From Lucinisca nassula (Eukaryota; Mollusca; Bivalvia; Lucinida; Lucinidae): DNA of 64,000 nucleotides. The notes below the pieces were generated by a model. It did not search any database. It was not told the origin of the DNA and saw only the letters and a program-made list of their open reading frames with translations. The position numbers and the translations under genes were made by a program. Below are positions 21,618-30,511 of this stretch, piece after piece (the first letter of the stretch is position 1; every line of letters begins with the position of its first letter). Location: positions 43,703,431 to 43,767,430 of the forward strand of contig OY757026.1 in NCBI GenBank assembly GCA_963580285.1, given 5' to 3'.

Positions 21618-21691
21618 ACCTTTCCTTTCGTAGCGAAAAAATTCCGTTCGCGAAAGGAACCTTCCTTTCGCGAAAGGAAGGTTCCTTTCGC
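21618..21691. repeat. palindromic repeat, family III
   Basis: Repeated TTCCTTTCGCGAAAGGAA words, as at 11953-12025, so arranged that the whole block can fold on itself more than one way. Confidence 0.8.
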
Positions 21692-21778
21692 AGATCAATC
21701 CGTCTTCTTTTAGACATTTTGGAGTAACAAATCTGTAACAAAGATAGATGGTCATTTTCAGGCATAAATTGTTCATCT

Positions 21779-21838
21779 TTACGCTACATTACGCTACATT
21801 ACACATCATTACGCTACATTACGCATCATTACTGTTTT
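21779..21838. repeat. subterminal inverted repeat of the 3.13-kb transposon
   Basis: 'tacgctacattacgcatcat' modules are the complement of the left-end array at 18737-18862. Confidence 0.85.
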
Positions 21839-21849
21839 AAGGCAGACCC

Positions 21850-22049
21850 GAAATTATGTATTACCTCTCGGATTGGCATTTCTTCTCAGTTTGACATTAG
21901 TGACAGATAGCGGTAAATTTGACCTCAGGATTCCCCGAGTTGGTAATGTCCTGTGACGTCACGCACACGAAAATACCGATCTTATGTACAATTGGCGAAA
22001 TTCGATTATTGGCGAAATTCACTTACGCTTCTATAGTCATCTTGACGTT
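21850..22049. repeat. unit A, right part
   Basis: Continues unit A after the transposon ('aaattatgtattacctctcg' to 'catcttgacg'). Same sequence at 34618-34815 and 37846-38043. All copies have SINE D at the same right-hand point, so that insertion predates the copying. Confidence 0.85.
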
Positions 22050-22317
22050 TTGTTTTGTTTGTTTGAGGTTTAACGTCCCCGTCCACACTGTAAAGGTCAT
22101 TTTGGAGACCAGGCTTCCAATTTTGTGGGACTTTTACCCGACATTGAGATGAAATGACATCTCAAGCCCTGTCACCCAATGAAACCCATGGAGTTATTAG
22201 CATGGACGGTCCCCCTCGCTGGACAGGCTTAGACCCTCTAAGCTGTTTACCAGTACTAGTGTGCTGGCCGGATTCAGCTCTGTGTGGAAGCATCATGCAG
22301 CCCATATATTTTTTCTA

Positions 22318-22812
22318 TCTATCTTCTGATACTGTGTCGGTCACATTTGACCATTACCGCAGGTGTATATGATATACACTCCAGGTTTTGTAGGAGTGAG
22401 TGAGTGAGTTTTAGTTTTACATCCCAACCAACAGCTAAGGTCATACGGAGATGGGACCTCAGTTTAAAGACTCATCCAAAAGTCTGGAGAAGCCCGTGAT
22501 GGATCCTGCGATCCCTGGTTTACATGGCGAGTAGCCTTTCCACAGCACCATGGAGGCTTCTATGTTTTGCAGGATGAAAGCCTACACAGTAATCATGTAA
22601 TTACGGTAGGGATCTTTAACCTGCACAGCACAGGTTCTCCCTGCACAGGGGCCCTCCAGTTAATGTCCCGATCCGAAGGATGGTGCACTTCATGATATTC
22701 ATCCCTGCAAATGATGCCATGGAGCGTGTTCGGACACGGAAATTTTATCGCTGCTGCCGGGGATCGAACCCTGGACCTCTAGCATCAGAGGCAAGTGCAC
22801 TAACCACTGAGC
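22318..22812 (-). mobile_element. tRNA-derived SINE B with GATA tail
   Basis: Read on the minus strand the head has 'tgctcagtggttagtgcact' (A-box-like) and 'gggttcgatcccc' (B box, about 22755-22767). The body follows and the tail is (GATA)n at 22318-22330. SINE A lies inside at 22396-22563. The head resembles a tRNA but the 250-base body shows it is a SINE. Confidence 0.7.
22396..22563 (-). mobile_element. SINE A inserted in SINE B
   Basis: An 11-base duplication with one mismatch, GTTTTG(T/C)AGGA (22385-22395 and 22564-22574), flanks a copy of the CACT-tailed SINE. Confidence 0.75.
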
Positions 22813-22854
22813 ACCTTCAAGCCCCTATGGGCGGGTATCACCAGTAGCAACATT

Positions 22855-22990
22855 CACATGGACTCGCACAGCTTTACCTGGGCAGGCTTAGATCCTCTAA
22901 GCGGTTTACCAGTTCTCGTGTGCAGTCCGTTTCAACTCTGCGTATACATGGAAGGATCATGCAGCCCATCTATTTCTTCAAGGCCCGAGG
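22855..22990 (-). mobile_element. SINE D fragment (5' half)
   Basis: 'catggactcgcacagcttta' to 'tatttcttcaaggcccgagg' follows the SINE D head region. A 6-base insertion ('tataca') splits 'tgcgtggaag'. Confidence 0.65.
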
Positions 22991-23431
22991 TGTACGAATG
23001 TCATGTGACCAGTAACACTTCTGATTCTGAGTGGAGCGTTTTCACATCCGCACATAATTTCAGTGTTTTCTTACCAAAGCAACCAGTAACTCCAACAAAG
23101 AAAACTTCCTGGAACATGGGAAGGCAAAAATAGCACACAAGTGCTTCAGCTTGTACAAAACGTGTGTATCTTCTTTCAATCTTTGAGCCTTTTTGGAAAG
23201 AGTGAAAGCTGTCCAACTTTGGTCTATTACGCGTTCAGCGATTGGTCAATCTTCAACAAGATATATATACTATCTTATTGAACAGTCTCGACAGAAATAT
23301 TTTGCCAAAAAAAAAAAAAAAAAAAAAAATATGCAGACAACATAGCCTAAGCAGACGACATTTTCAAATTTTCTCTGCGTCTTAAGGGCTATCATTTCCT
23401 TTAGCCTTTACCTTCCTGTACTCTAGGCACC

Positions 23432-23770
23432 CGCCTATTGGGGCTTGAAGAAATATATATGGGCTGCTGCAGAGCTAAATCCGACCCGCACACGAGTAGG
23501 CCTACTGGTAAACCGCTTCAGGATCTAAGCCTCTTCAGGATCTAAGCCTGCCCAGGCAAAGCGGTGCGAGTTGGACCGTCCATGCTTTTTTTTTTTTTTT
23601 TTTTTTCAGCTAAATTCTAAATTTAGCCACCCAATCAACTGAGGTAATGGCCAGATATGACCGACTCAGTATAAGAAGATAGATAGATAGCTTATAAACC
23701 CTATTGATTGCTTTGGGCGACAGGGCTTGAGATGTCATTTCATCTCAACGTCGGGTGAAATTGCCAAACC
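23432..23770 (+). mobile_element. SINE D interrupted by a SINE B 3' end
   Basis: The SINE D head runs 23432-23585, with a tandem slip ('cttcaggatctaagcct' twice) near 23516-23545. A T-run and SINE B 3' end with GATA tail follow (23586-23690). SINE D then resumes at 'gcttataaaccctattg' and stops near 23770 before its tail. Confidence 0.7.
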
Positions 23771-23797
23771 CAGCCCATAATTCCAGAAGAACGGGTT

Positions 23798-24022
23798 TAA
23801 CGTCCCCGTCAACACTATTTAGGTCATTTTTGAGACGTTGCTTCCAATTTTGTGGGACTTTTACCCGACAGTAAATGACATCCCATGGACGGTCCGGTCC
23901 GACTCACAGTGCTTTACCTGGGCAAACTAAAACGTTCAAAGCGGTTTACCAGTACTCATGTTCTGTCAGTTTCAGCTCTACGTGGACGCATCATACAGAC
24001 CAGTCCCGATGGGCGGGGGTCA
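23798..24022 (-). mobile_element. SINE D, internally deleted
   Basis: 'gggtttaacgtccccgtcaa' at the tail side, 'cccgatgggcgggggtc' at the head side; about 50 bases around 'ctcaagccctgtcgcc' are missing. Confidence 0.75.
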
Positions 24023-24727
24023 ATAAGTTACCTGGATTTTCTACAAATTAGTGATAATCACGTGGACTTTAGCATTGAAGAACAGCGAGTCCTTTATTGA
24101 TAAACGAGGAAAAAAAAAAACAAACAAACTCAGGACTTGGCATGGAATACTTGGAAAATTAAGGCGAGGGCAACTTAAGAAAAAAGGACAGCCCTTCAAC
24201 ACTCTTATGTGTTTGTTGAGGTTTTACGTTCACGTCAACACTGGTGAGGTTAAACACTGTTGGGGTTATTTTTGTGTCTTTTCATTTCAATGACCTAAAT
24301 AGTGTTGACTGGGTCTTTAAATCTCAATTCAAAATAACAAATACGATACGCGTTCTGAATGCGCCTCTGCGAAGCTACGAAGTGGGGATGCATCGCATAT
24401 TTTGTGGTCACAGACATAATGGGATGCCGACAAGGCAGTGCCTGTGAAATCACATGCGGAGGCAGCAAAGACACCGCACAGACTGTGTGGCTTGATTCTC
24501 AATGTGTCCATCGTCTTGGTTTTATCTAAGTCAGCAGGCAAACGTGTCAAAACAACGTCGGCTCAACGTTGCACGACGTTGCACCGACGTAGATGTGACG
24601 TTCTATAAATGCCGACAATGCATCGAAGTGGGTGTGGCGTTGTGGTAATGTCATGACGTTACATGCACGTCGATCCGACGTCCCATTAACGTTTTGTGCC
24701 AGCTGGGATGATCGTGTGTGTGTGTGT
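24023..24727. other. no gene seen; ACGT-rich foldback at 24555-24700
   Basis: 'gacgtt' and its complement recur about ten times between 24555 and 24700, ending in 'gtgccagctggga', so the segment can fold into several hairpins. It probably belongs to another dispersed repeat; a related 'gtgccagctgg' end is at 21509. Confidence 0.45.
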
Positions 24728-24974
24728 GTTTGTTTGAATTGAGGTTTAACGTCCCCATCAACACTATTAAGGTCATTTTGGAGACGTTGCTTCCAATTTT
24801 GTGGGACTTTTACCCGACATTGAGATGAAATGACATCTCAAGCCCTGCCGCCCAATGAAACCAAAAGGCCTCTATACATTGACCTTCTAAGCGGTTTACC
24901 AGAACTCATGTATGGCCAGTTTCAGCTCTGCGTGCATGCAGCCCAATTTATTTCTTCAAGCCCCGATGGGCGAT
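24728..24974 (-). mobile_element. SINE D, internally deleted
   Basis: 'gtttgaattgaggtttaacg' to 'cttcaagccccgatgggcga' with the 'catggacggtccg...' part lost. Confidence 0.75.
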
Positions 24975-25054
24975 TGGGGGCGGCGCGGGGGGGGGGGGAG
25001 GGGTGTGTGTGGTAGGGGGGGGGGGGGAAGAGAGATTGTGTGTGTGTGTGTGTG
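24975..25054. repeat. G-rich and (TG)n simple sequence
   Basis: Runs of 9-12 G at 24987-25026 and TG repeats at 25035-25054. A second short TG run lies at 24715-24729. Confidence 0.85.
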
Positions 25055-25337
25055 CGAAGTTGTATGGTAGCTCGGCAGGTGACCATAATTCACAATTCAC
25101 ACCAAGAAAGCAACCAACAAAGCAAACTACAAAGGCTTATCCGATGACGTAAACCTAGAGATTGGTTAAACAATGAACGAACCCCGAGGAATGCACGCAC
25201 GGATAGCAGCAATACTGAGCTTACTCAGGCTGCGAGATTAAGTATTTTCTTCTTCTTTCTTGGTTTTACGACCTTCAAGATTATTACACTTATTTCGAGC
25301 CGATTGCTAAGCTGAGGTGTACCAGTAGAAAACACTT

Positions 25338-25638
25338 GTTTTTTGTTTGATTTGAGGTTTAACGTCCCCGTCAACACTGTAAAGGTCATTTTGGAGACGT
25401 TGCTACCAATTTTTTGGGACTTTTACTCCACATTGAGATGAAATGATATCTCAAGCCATGTCGCCCAATAAAACCGATAGGGTTTATCAGCATGGACGGT
25501 CCGCCTCGCACCACGTTTCCTGGACAGGTTTAGGTCCATTAAGCGGTTTACCAGTACTAGTGTGCGGACTGGATTCAGCTCTGCGTGGAAGCATCATGCA
25601 GCCCATATATTTCGTCAAGCCCCTATGGGCGGAGGCCG
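25338..25638 (-). mobile_element. SINE D, near full length
   Basis: About 300 bases with all parts of the 10048-10343 copy. The 72-codon open frame at 25443 is internal to it. Confidence 0.8.
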
Positions 25639-25829
25639 ATCCAACAATTACAGCCAAATAACCTGCACATCATCATACTATGAAACACGCACACACACGC
25701 TCGCACACACATATGCAATGTTGAACTAGGAGCGGTTTGATCAGCATCTACACTGTCTGCCTGTAGACACGCAAAAAAGTTTGAAAAGTTTGAAGTTATA
25801 TATAAAGCAGACGACATAAACAATCGCAT

Positions 25830-26112
25830 ACGGCCCCGCCCATCGGGGCTTGAAGAAATAGATGCATGGGCTGCATGATGCTTCCACGCAGAGCTGAAAC
25901 CGATGTTAAACTGCTTAGAGGATCTAAGCCTGCCCACGCAAAGCGGTGCGAATCGGACCGTCCATGCCTATAAACCCTAATTGTTGGGCGTCAGGGCTTG
26001 AGATGTCATTTCATCTCAATGTCGGGTAAACGTCCCACAAAATTGGAAGCAACGTCTCCAAAATTACTTATATAGTGTTGACGCAGACGTTAAACCTCAA
26101 ATCAAACAAAAC
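25830..26112 (+). mobile_element. SINE D with target duplication
   Basis: Flanked by AAACAATCGCAT (25818-25829 and 26113-26124). Ends in 'cctcaaatcaaacaaaac', the (CAAA)n tail. Confidence 0.75.
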
Positions 26113-26129
26113 AAACAATCGCATTTTAA

Positions 26130-26530
26130 CCCATTTTGTACCGTTAACCCAAAAGAAGCCTCCGTGGTCGAGTGGTTACGTTACTCGACTTGTAAACCAG
26201 GGGTCGCAGGTTCGATCCCGGGCTTCTCCAGACTTTCGGATGAGTCTTTAAACCGAGGTCCCGTCTCCGTATGACCTTAGCTGTTGGTGGGACGTAAAAC
26301 TGAAACACTCACTCACTCACCGTTAACCCAAAACGGGTAGTTGGCAAACAGTACAGGCCCAGATCAGACGCAACAGAACGCGGCGTCTGATCAGGGTCTA
26401 CACTATTTGCAAAACATTCAGCCAGTTTACAAAGAGATTTCGAAGAAATCACAACGTGAGACCTCTAAATTTTGAAATGGACTCCTGTTATATGCAGGAA
26501 GCGGGAATATTCCATTTGGTGCAAAAAGGG
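26130..26530 (-). mobile_element. MITE 1 copy interrupted by SINE A
   Basis: TTAA at 26126-26129 and 26531-26534. Ends are CCCATTTTGTACC and the complement of CCCTTTTTGCACC. The palindrome core is at 26340-26412. Without SINE A and one duplicate the element is about 220 bases, like 8282-8501. Confidence 0.65.
26155..26319 (+). mobile_element. SINE A, best-preserved copy
   Basis: Flanked by a perfect 14-base duplication CCGTTAACCCAAAA (26141-26154 and 26320-26333). The tRNA-like head 'gaagcctccgtggtcgagtg' has an A-box-like 'tggtcgagtggtta' and a B box 'ggttcgatccc' (26210-26220). The body 'gatgagtctttaaaccgagg' follows, then the tail (CACT)n. The head could be mistaken for a tRNA gene, but the body, tail and duplication show a retroposon. 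Confidence 0.85.
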
Positions 26531-26708
26531 TTAAAGGTTATATAGTGACAGCAATGGTTTCTTATACTGTTCCCTGAACATCATCAAACGCCGTGTTGTT
26601 CGGCTTTTGACCGGGTCGTCACCGTCTGTCAAACTCAACACATGATTCCTTTCCAGATCCAGACTCACCTGGGCGTGCACTGATTGCCTAGACCGTGGCC
26701 TGGACCTG

Positions 26709-26746
26709 CATGTGCAAATAAAATAAAATAAAATAAAATAAAATAT
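26709..26746. repeat. (AAAAT)n microsatellite
   Basis: About seven units, also present at 35262-35290 and 38501-38535 with different unit counts, as expected from slippage after duplication. Confidence 0.9.
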
Positions 26747-26796
26747 AAAGGATCATTTCTGTGTGAAATGAACAGCTGAATTAACTTATTTTCTTC

Positions 26797-26865
26797 GGGC
26801 CTCCGTGGCCTAATGGGTAAGAGCGCTGGCTCTTCATCATTAGGTCGGCTACATGTGAGAACGTG
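26797..26865 (+). other. tRNA-like fragment, probably SINE head
   Basis: 'gggcctccgtggcctaatgg' and 'gtaagagcgctggctcttca' look like the 5' half of a tRNA (A box and anticodon arm), but no B box follows. Copies at 35341 and 38584. Not a functional tRNA. Confidence 0.45.
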
Positions 26866-27464
26866 AGGTTGGGATGGGTTTTCTCCTCCGGTTGCTCTGT
26901 TTTTATGCCCCGCCAAGAAGTGAGGAGGGCCACATAGTTGTCCTCTGTACGCCACACTTTGTAGTATTGTTCTTGTCTCCGCAACTCCTCGTACATTGTT
27001 TGATGTAGGGCACACAGTTCAGACATGCATTGAAAATATGCATAAAGCAAACAGGATTCTGATTGCAAAATTATGTCCCCTTGGACGACAAACATTTTGG
27101 TCATATGTGTAGCAGAAGTGTTCGTGTCTCCGCAACTCCTCTTACAGTTTTTTGTGCAGGACATTGAAACTTGCTACACAAGTATATATCTGACCATGTT
27201 TGTTGTTTTACGGACCAGTCAACACCTAAGGTCATGTTGGGTCGGTCAGTTACCTTCACTGTTCCGATACAAGCTTAGACCTTATAAGCTACTAAGTGAA
27301 GCCCCTACCCCACCCCTCCCCGACAATAACTGTCAGCAGCCGATGAGTCGACTGCCGAGTGATCACGCAACCGTCCATCTGAAGCCGTTGCCAAGCGATG
27401 AGGTATTAGAACTAGGAAAGATGGTTTAGAGCAGAAAACAAACAAACAAACAAACAACCGAAGA

Positions 27465-27756
27465 GCCCACCGAGTCTTGAAGAAAATAGATGGGCTGCAT
27501 GATGCTTCCACGCAGAGCTGAAACTGACCGCACACGAGCACTGGTAAACCGCTTAGAGGAACTAAGCTTGCCCAGGCAAAGCGGTGCAAGTCGGACCGTG
27601 CATGCTTATAAACCCTTTTTGTTTCATTGGGCGAAAGGGCTTGAGATGTCATTTCATCTCAATGTCGGGTAAAAGTCCCACAAAATTGGAAGCAACGTCT
27701 TCAAAGTGACCTATACAGTGTTGACGGGGACGTTAAACCTCAAATCAAACAAACAA
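27465..27756 (+). mobile_element. SINE D in composite unit copy 1
   Basis: Head 'gaagagcccaccgagtcttg', tail 'cctcaaatcaaacaaacaaa'. Same insertion in copies 2 (about 36005-36303) and 3 (about 39260-39560). Confidence 0.75.
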
Positions 27757-27830
27757 ACGAAGAACGCCCCGGCACTGAAAGCGTCTTCACACATACACTA
27801 CTTCGCGTAGAGGCGCATTTGTTAAAAGGT

Positions 27831-28395
27831 TATCAAACTACTCCTTAAGGAGCTGTCTGATCTGGGCCCATATTGTTTGCAGCAATAACTTTTAAAGTTA
27901 AAATGTTAAAATGTTATCAAACTACTCCTACAGGAACTGTCTGATCTGGGCCCATATTGTATTCAACCATGCCTTCTAAAGTTAAAAGGTTACCAGACTA
28001 CTCCAACAGGAGCTGTCTGATCTGGGCCCATATTGTTTGCAACCGTAACTTTTAAATTTAAAAGGTTATCAAACTTCTCCTACAGGAGCTTTCTGATCTG
28101 GGCCCATATTGTTTGCAGCCATGCCTTTTTAAGTTAAAAGGTTATCAAACTACTCCTTCAGGAGCTGTCTGATCTGTGCCCATATTGTTTGCAGCCATAA
28201 CTTTTAAAGTTAAAAGGTTATCAACTACTCCTACAGGAGCTGTCTGATCTGGGCCCATAGTGTTTTTAACCATGCCTTTTAAAGATAAAAGGTTATCAAA
28301 CTACTCCTACAGGAGCTGTCTGATCTGGGCCCATATTGTTTGCAGCCATAAATTTTTATCAAACTACTCCTACACGAGCTGTCTGATCGGGACCT
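27831..28395. repeat. 76-base satellite, short array of about eight monomers
   Basis: Monomers 'aaaggttatcaaactactcc', 'tacaggagctgtctgatctg', 'ggcccatattgtttgcagcc' in tandem. The array switches to unit A at 'gatcgggacctgatga'. The same boundary occurs at 36930. The monomer is that of 43825-64000. Confidence 0.9.
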
Positions 28396-28737
28396 GATGA
28401 GGGGGTAAAATTATCCGCTATCAACTTTATCAGAATAGAAATGTGTTTCATGAGTGATATGAGCAACTTTGGTTTGCAAGACAAACAGGATGTAACAGAT
28501 AACTATTCATTTTTGTCAAATTATGTAAAAATTATCATCATGTTAATATCAATGGAATTCCACCATCTTTGTTGTCATTAAAAGTTTGGAGTAAAATTCG
28601 AGCCCCCAATACCAGGTGTTCCCTATGCAGGAGGTAACTTAAACAAGAGCACCGCATGCGGGTGCCAACGCTCGTCTGCAGTTTCTTTTAGAAAACCACA
28701 TAGCGCGGCGTCCGATCGGGACCTACACTGTTTGCAA

Positions 28738-28738
<1 letters not shown>

Positions 28739-28775
<37 letters not shown>

Positions 28776-28797
28776 TAAAAAATAAAAATAAATAAAT
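28739..28797. repeat. (AAT)n microsatellite
   Basis: About eleven 'aat' units followed by A-rich sequence. It directly follows a half copy of the family I palindrome (28700-28735). Confidence 0.9.
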
Positions 28798-28854
28798 CAG
28801 CCAAATTTCCCAAAATCAGCCAAATTTCCAGGTAGTTTTTGGGGGTAAACAGAC

Positions 28855-28922
28855 GAACAGTGGAGATCTTGATCAGGCCGCTCCTTGGGAAGCTGTCTGA
28901 CCAGATCTGCACTGTTCGCATA
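28855..28922. repeat. family I palindrome core
   Basis: 'cgaacagtggagatcttgat' against 'gaccagatctgcactgttcg', with centre 'gctccttgggaagc'. Confidence 0.65.
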
Positions 28923-28998
28923 AAACTTGGTATCATCTGAAAAGACTAGATTATGGGATCTATACATTTGTGTGACTTTATTTGTATTTTCAATCAAC

Positions 28999-29202
28999 TC
29001 TTATCTTGCTGTTCACGACAACCCCGATCTTTGAAAACAGTGTGGTTCCGGACCAGATGGCTTCTGAAGAAGCGACCTGATCAGGATCCACACTGTTTGA
29101 CATCCAGTTTATGAATTTGAAAGTATAAATTACATCAAGAAAACTAATTAGTTCATTGTCAGAAATGGGTGTGGCTAAACTGAATATTCAACAGGATAAG
29201 GG
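28999..29202 (-). mobile_element. piggyBac-like MITE 2, second copy
   Basis: The right end GATAAGGG is followed by TTAA (29203-29206). The left end 'ctcttatcttgctg' is degraded (TCAA in place of TTAA). Shares 'tgggtgtggct', 'gaatattca' and the palindrome with 13008-13212. Confidence 0.65.
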
Positions 29203-29349
29203 TTAAACATGTTGCTCAGGTAAAGATTTGATAACTTGAACATGGATAATTCGTTCACTATGGATAATTCGTACTCACTTTTGGTCCCTATAGAATTGTT
29301 CTAATAGCTTCAGATATTCGATTTGAGGTATATTTATGGAGATTTGTTT

Positions 29350-29424
29350 AATATGTGTTGTGAGTACTCATTAGAATCGCCTCATTCTGGCGATACTAAT
29401 GAGTAGACACAACATACATCTATA
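29350..29424. repeat. family II palindrome
   Basis: Arms 'tatgtgttgtgagtactcat' and 'atgagtagacacaacata', centre 'tcgcctcattctggcga'. Confidence 0.75.
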
Positions 29425-29888
29425 AAAAGTTTTAAGTAAACCATAAAGATCATGGAAAGGCAGTTGGCCTATATGTAACTCTCTATTGTCCGAACTACCA
29501 CCACCTCGAACAGCATTTAATGGTCCCGAAGGTGTTAGGGATACCAAAGTCCTACAGTATTCGGTAAGTTTAATGCTAGGCAGGTCAATAGCAAAGTGGA
29601 CCTTACAGACCTGGGTCAGGCAGCAATACAGAACATTTAACTTTGATCTTCACGGTCTGCTGGCTGGCTTGTCTTCTGGTTTCACATGTCAACTTGATAA
29701 AAAGAATGTGCTACATTTCATAGTCTACTACATGTTTTTTTTTTGTTCAGATTCATTACATTGTGTTCTTCTACCTACATGAGGTAATGTTGGCTCACTG
29801 CATACAACAATGAGGCAATGTTAGCTCAATGCATTCAACCATGAATGTCTTGTAAGTTGTCCGAGATATATCAACCGATTAATAACAT
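29425..29888. other. no gene seen
   Basis: The open frame 29486-29782 (98 codons) has no domain I recognise and no supporting context. Confidence 0.45.
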
Positions 29889-29890
29889 TA

Positions 29891-30167
29891 CGAAAACACG
29901 TCTATGTAATTATGACCCTCTTAAACCCCACTTTTACATACACACGTAAAAATGGTCTTTATAGGGGTATACATTATTTTCCTTTTTTTTTCGCTTGAAA
30001 AGCATGGATTGTGGATGCTCGTTCAAGCCGCCTTACTGAGGCGGTTCTTGCGGTCACCCACGGTCTGTGTCAGGGGCAGGATTGGGAAAGGGGATTACAG
30101 TTTAACCCACCATTAGTCAGTTCAGTAACCATGTTGGACACTACTGTTTGACATGGACGTGTTTTCC
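29891..30167. mobile_element. candidate MITE with TA target and family II palindrome
   Basis: Left end CGAAAACACGTCTATG (29891-29906); right end is the complement of GGAAAACACGTCCATG (30152-30167). TA lies outside both ends (29889-29890 and 30168-30169). The palindrome at 30005-30065 is at the centre. This suggests that family II palindromes elsewhere are cores of this MITE family. Confidence 0.5.
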
Positions 30168-30511
30168 TAATGGTAGCTAAGTTCACAACTTATTACCAAT
30201 TTTATCTGTTTCTTCCAAAGTTTACCTTCATACACATGTTTTTCTACAAATGCTCCATTAATACATGTATTCATCTATATTATATGTATCTCATTTTATT
30301 TCCACATATCACTGTCATGCTGTCCCGGTGTCAGATGCAGTTGTGGGACATACCACTGAGATCTAATGACAAAATGTCTGATCATTATGGTTGATAATGG
30401 GTATTTCCCTTGACCAGTGGAGGGTCTCGGTTGGTTTGTTTCACCACGGCATCACTAGCAGCAAGAAAATGTTTAAGGTCACTCTAAATATGCATTCAGT
30501 TTTTTTTAATA

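Larger units (their letters stand above)
18719..21849. mobile_element. 3.13-kb inverted-repeat DNA transposon, 9-base target duplication
   Basis: Inserted in unit A. GAAATTATG flanks both sides (18710-18718 and 21850-21858) and occurs once at the uninterrupted sites near 34617-34625 and 37845-37853. The ends carry inverted repeats of 20-base modules ('gtaatgatgcgtaatgtggc' at 18737-18862; its complement at 21779-21838). Extreme ends match loosely (CGATGTACC against GGGTCTGCC). A 9-base duplication suggests a Mutator- or Merlin-type element, but no transposase is seen. Palindromes, a tRNA-derived SINE and MITE pieces have landed inside. Confidence 0.7.
22050..22835 (-). mobile_element. SINE D split by SINE B, itself split by SINE A
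   Basis: SINE D runs from 'tttgtttgtttgaggtttaa' to about 22316 and resumes at about 22813 ('ccttcaagcccctatgggcg'). The interruption is SINE B, which is interrupted in turn by SINE A. The order of insertion is D, then B, then A. Confidence 0.75.
26336..28698. repeat. 3.2-kb composite unit, copy 1 (left part)
   Basis: Order: MITE 1 right part, (AAAAT)n, tRNA-like fragment, unique filler, SINE D, eight satellite monomers, start of unit A. It matches 34893-37248 and 38121-40383 closely. The unit continues at 34146-34892 after a 5.4-kb block. The overlapping frames of 110-127 codons near 26665-27430 recur in the copies with the same length; I see no domain and regard them as chance frames kept open by recent duplication. 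Confidence 0.85.

Noticed and set aside
26155..26227. Possible tRNA gene
   Set aside because: The segment lies in an insertion with 14-base target duplications and a CACT tail; other copies at 14118 and 22396 show a SINE family.
26665..27430. Overlapping frames of 116-127 codons, repeated in three places
   Set aside because: They overlap on both strands, have no domain or start context, and are conserved only because the whole DNA unit was recently triplicated.
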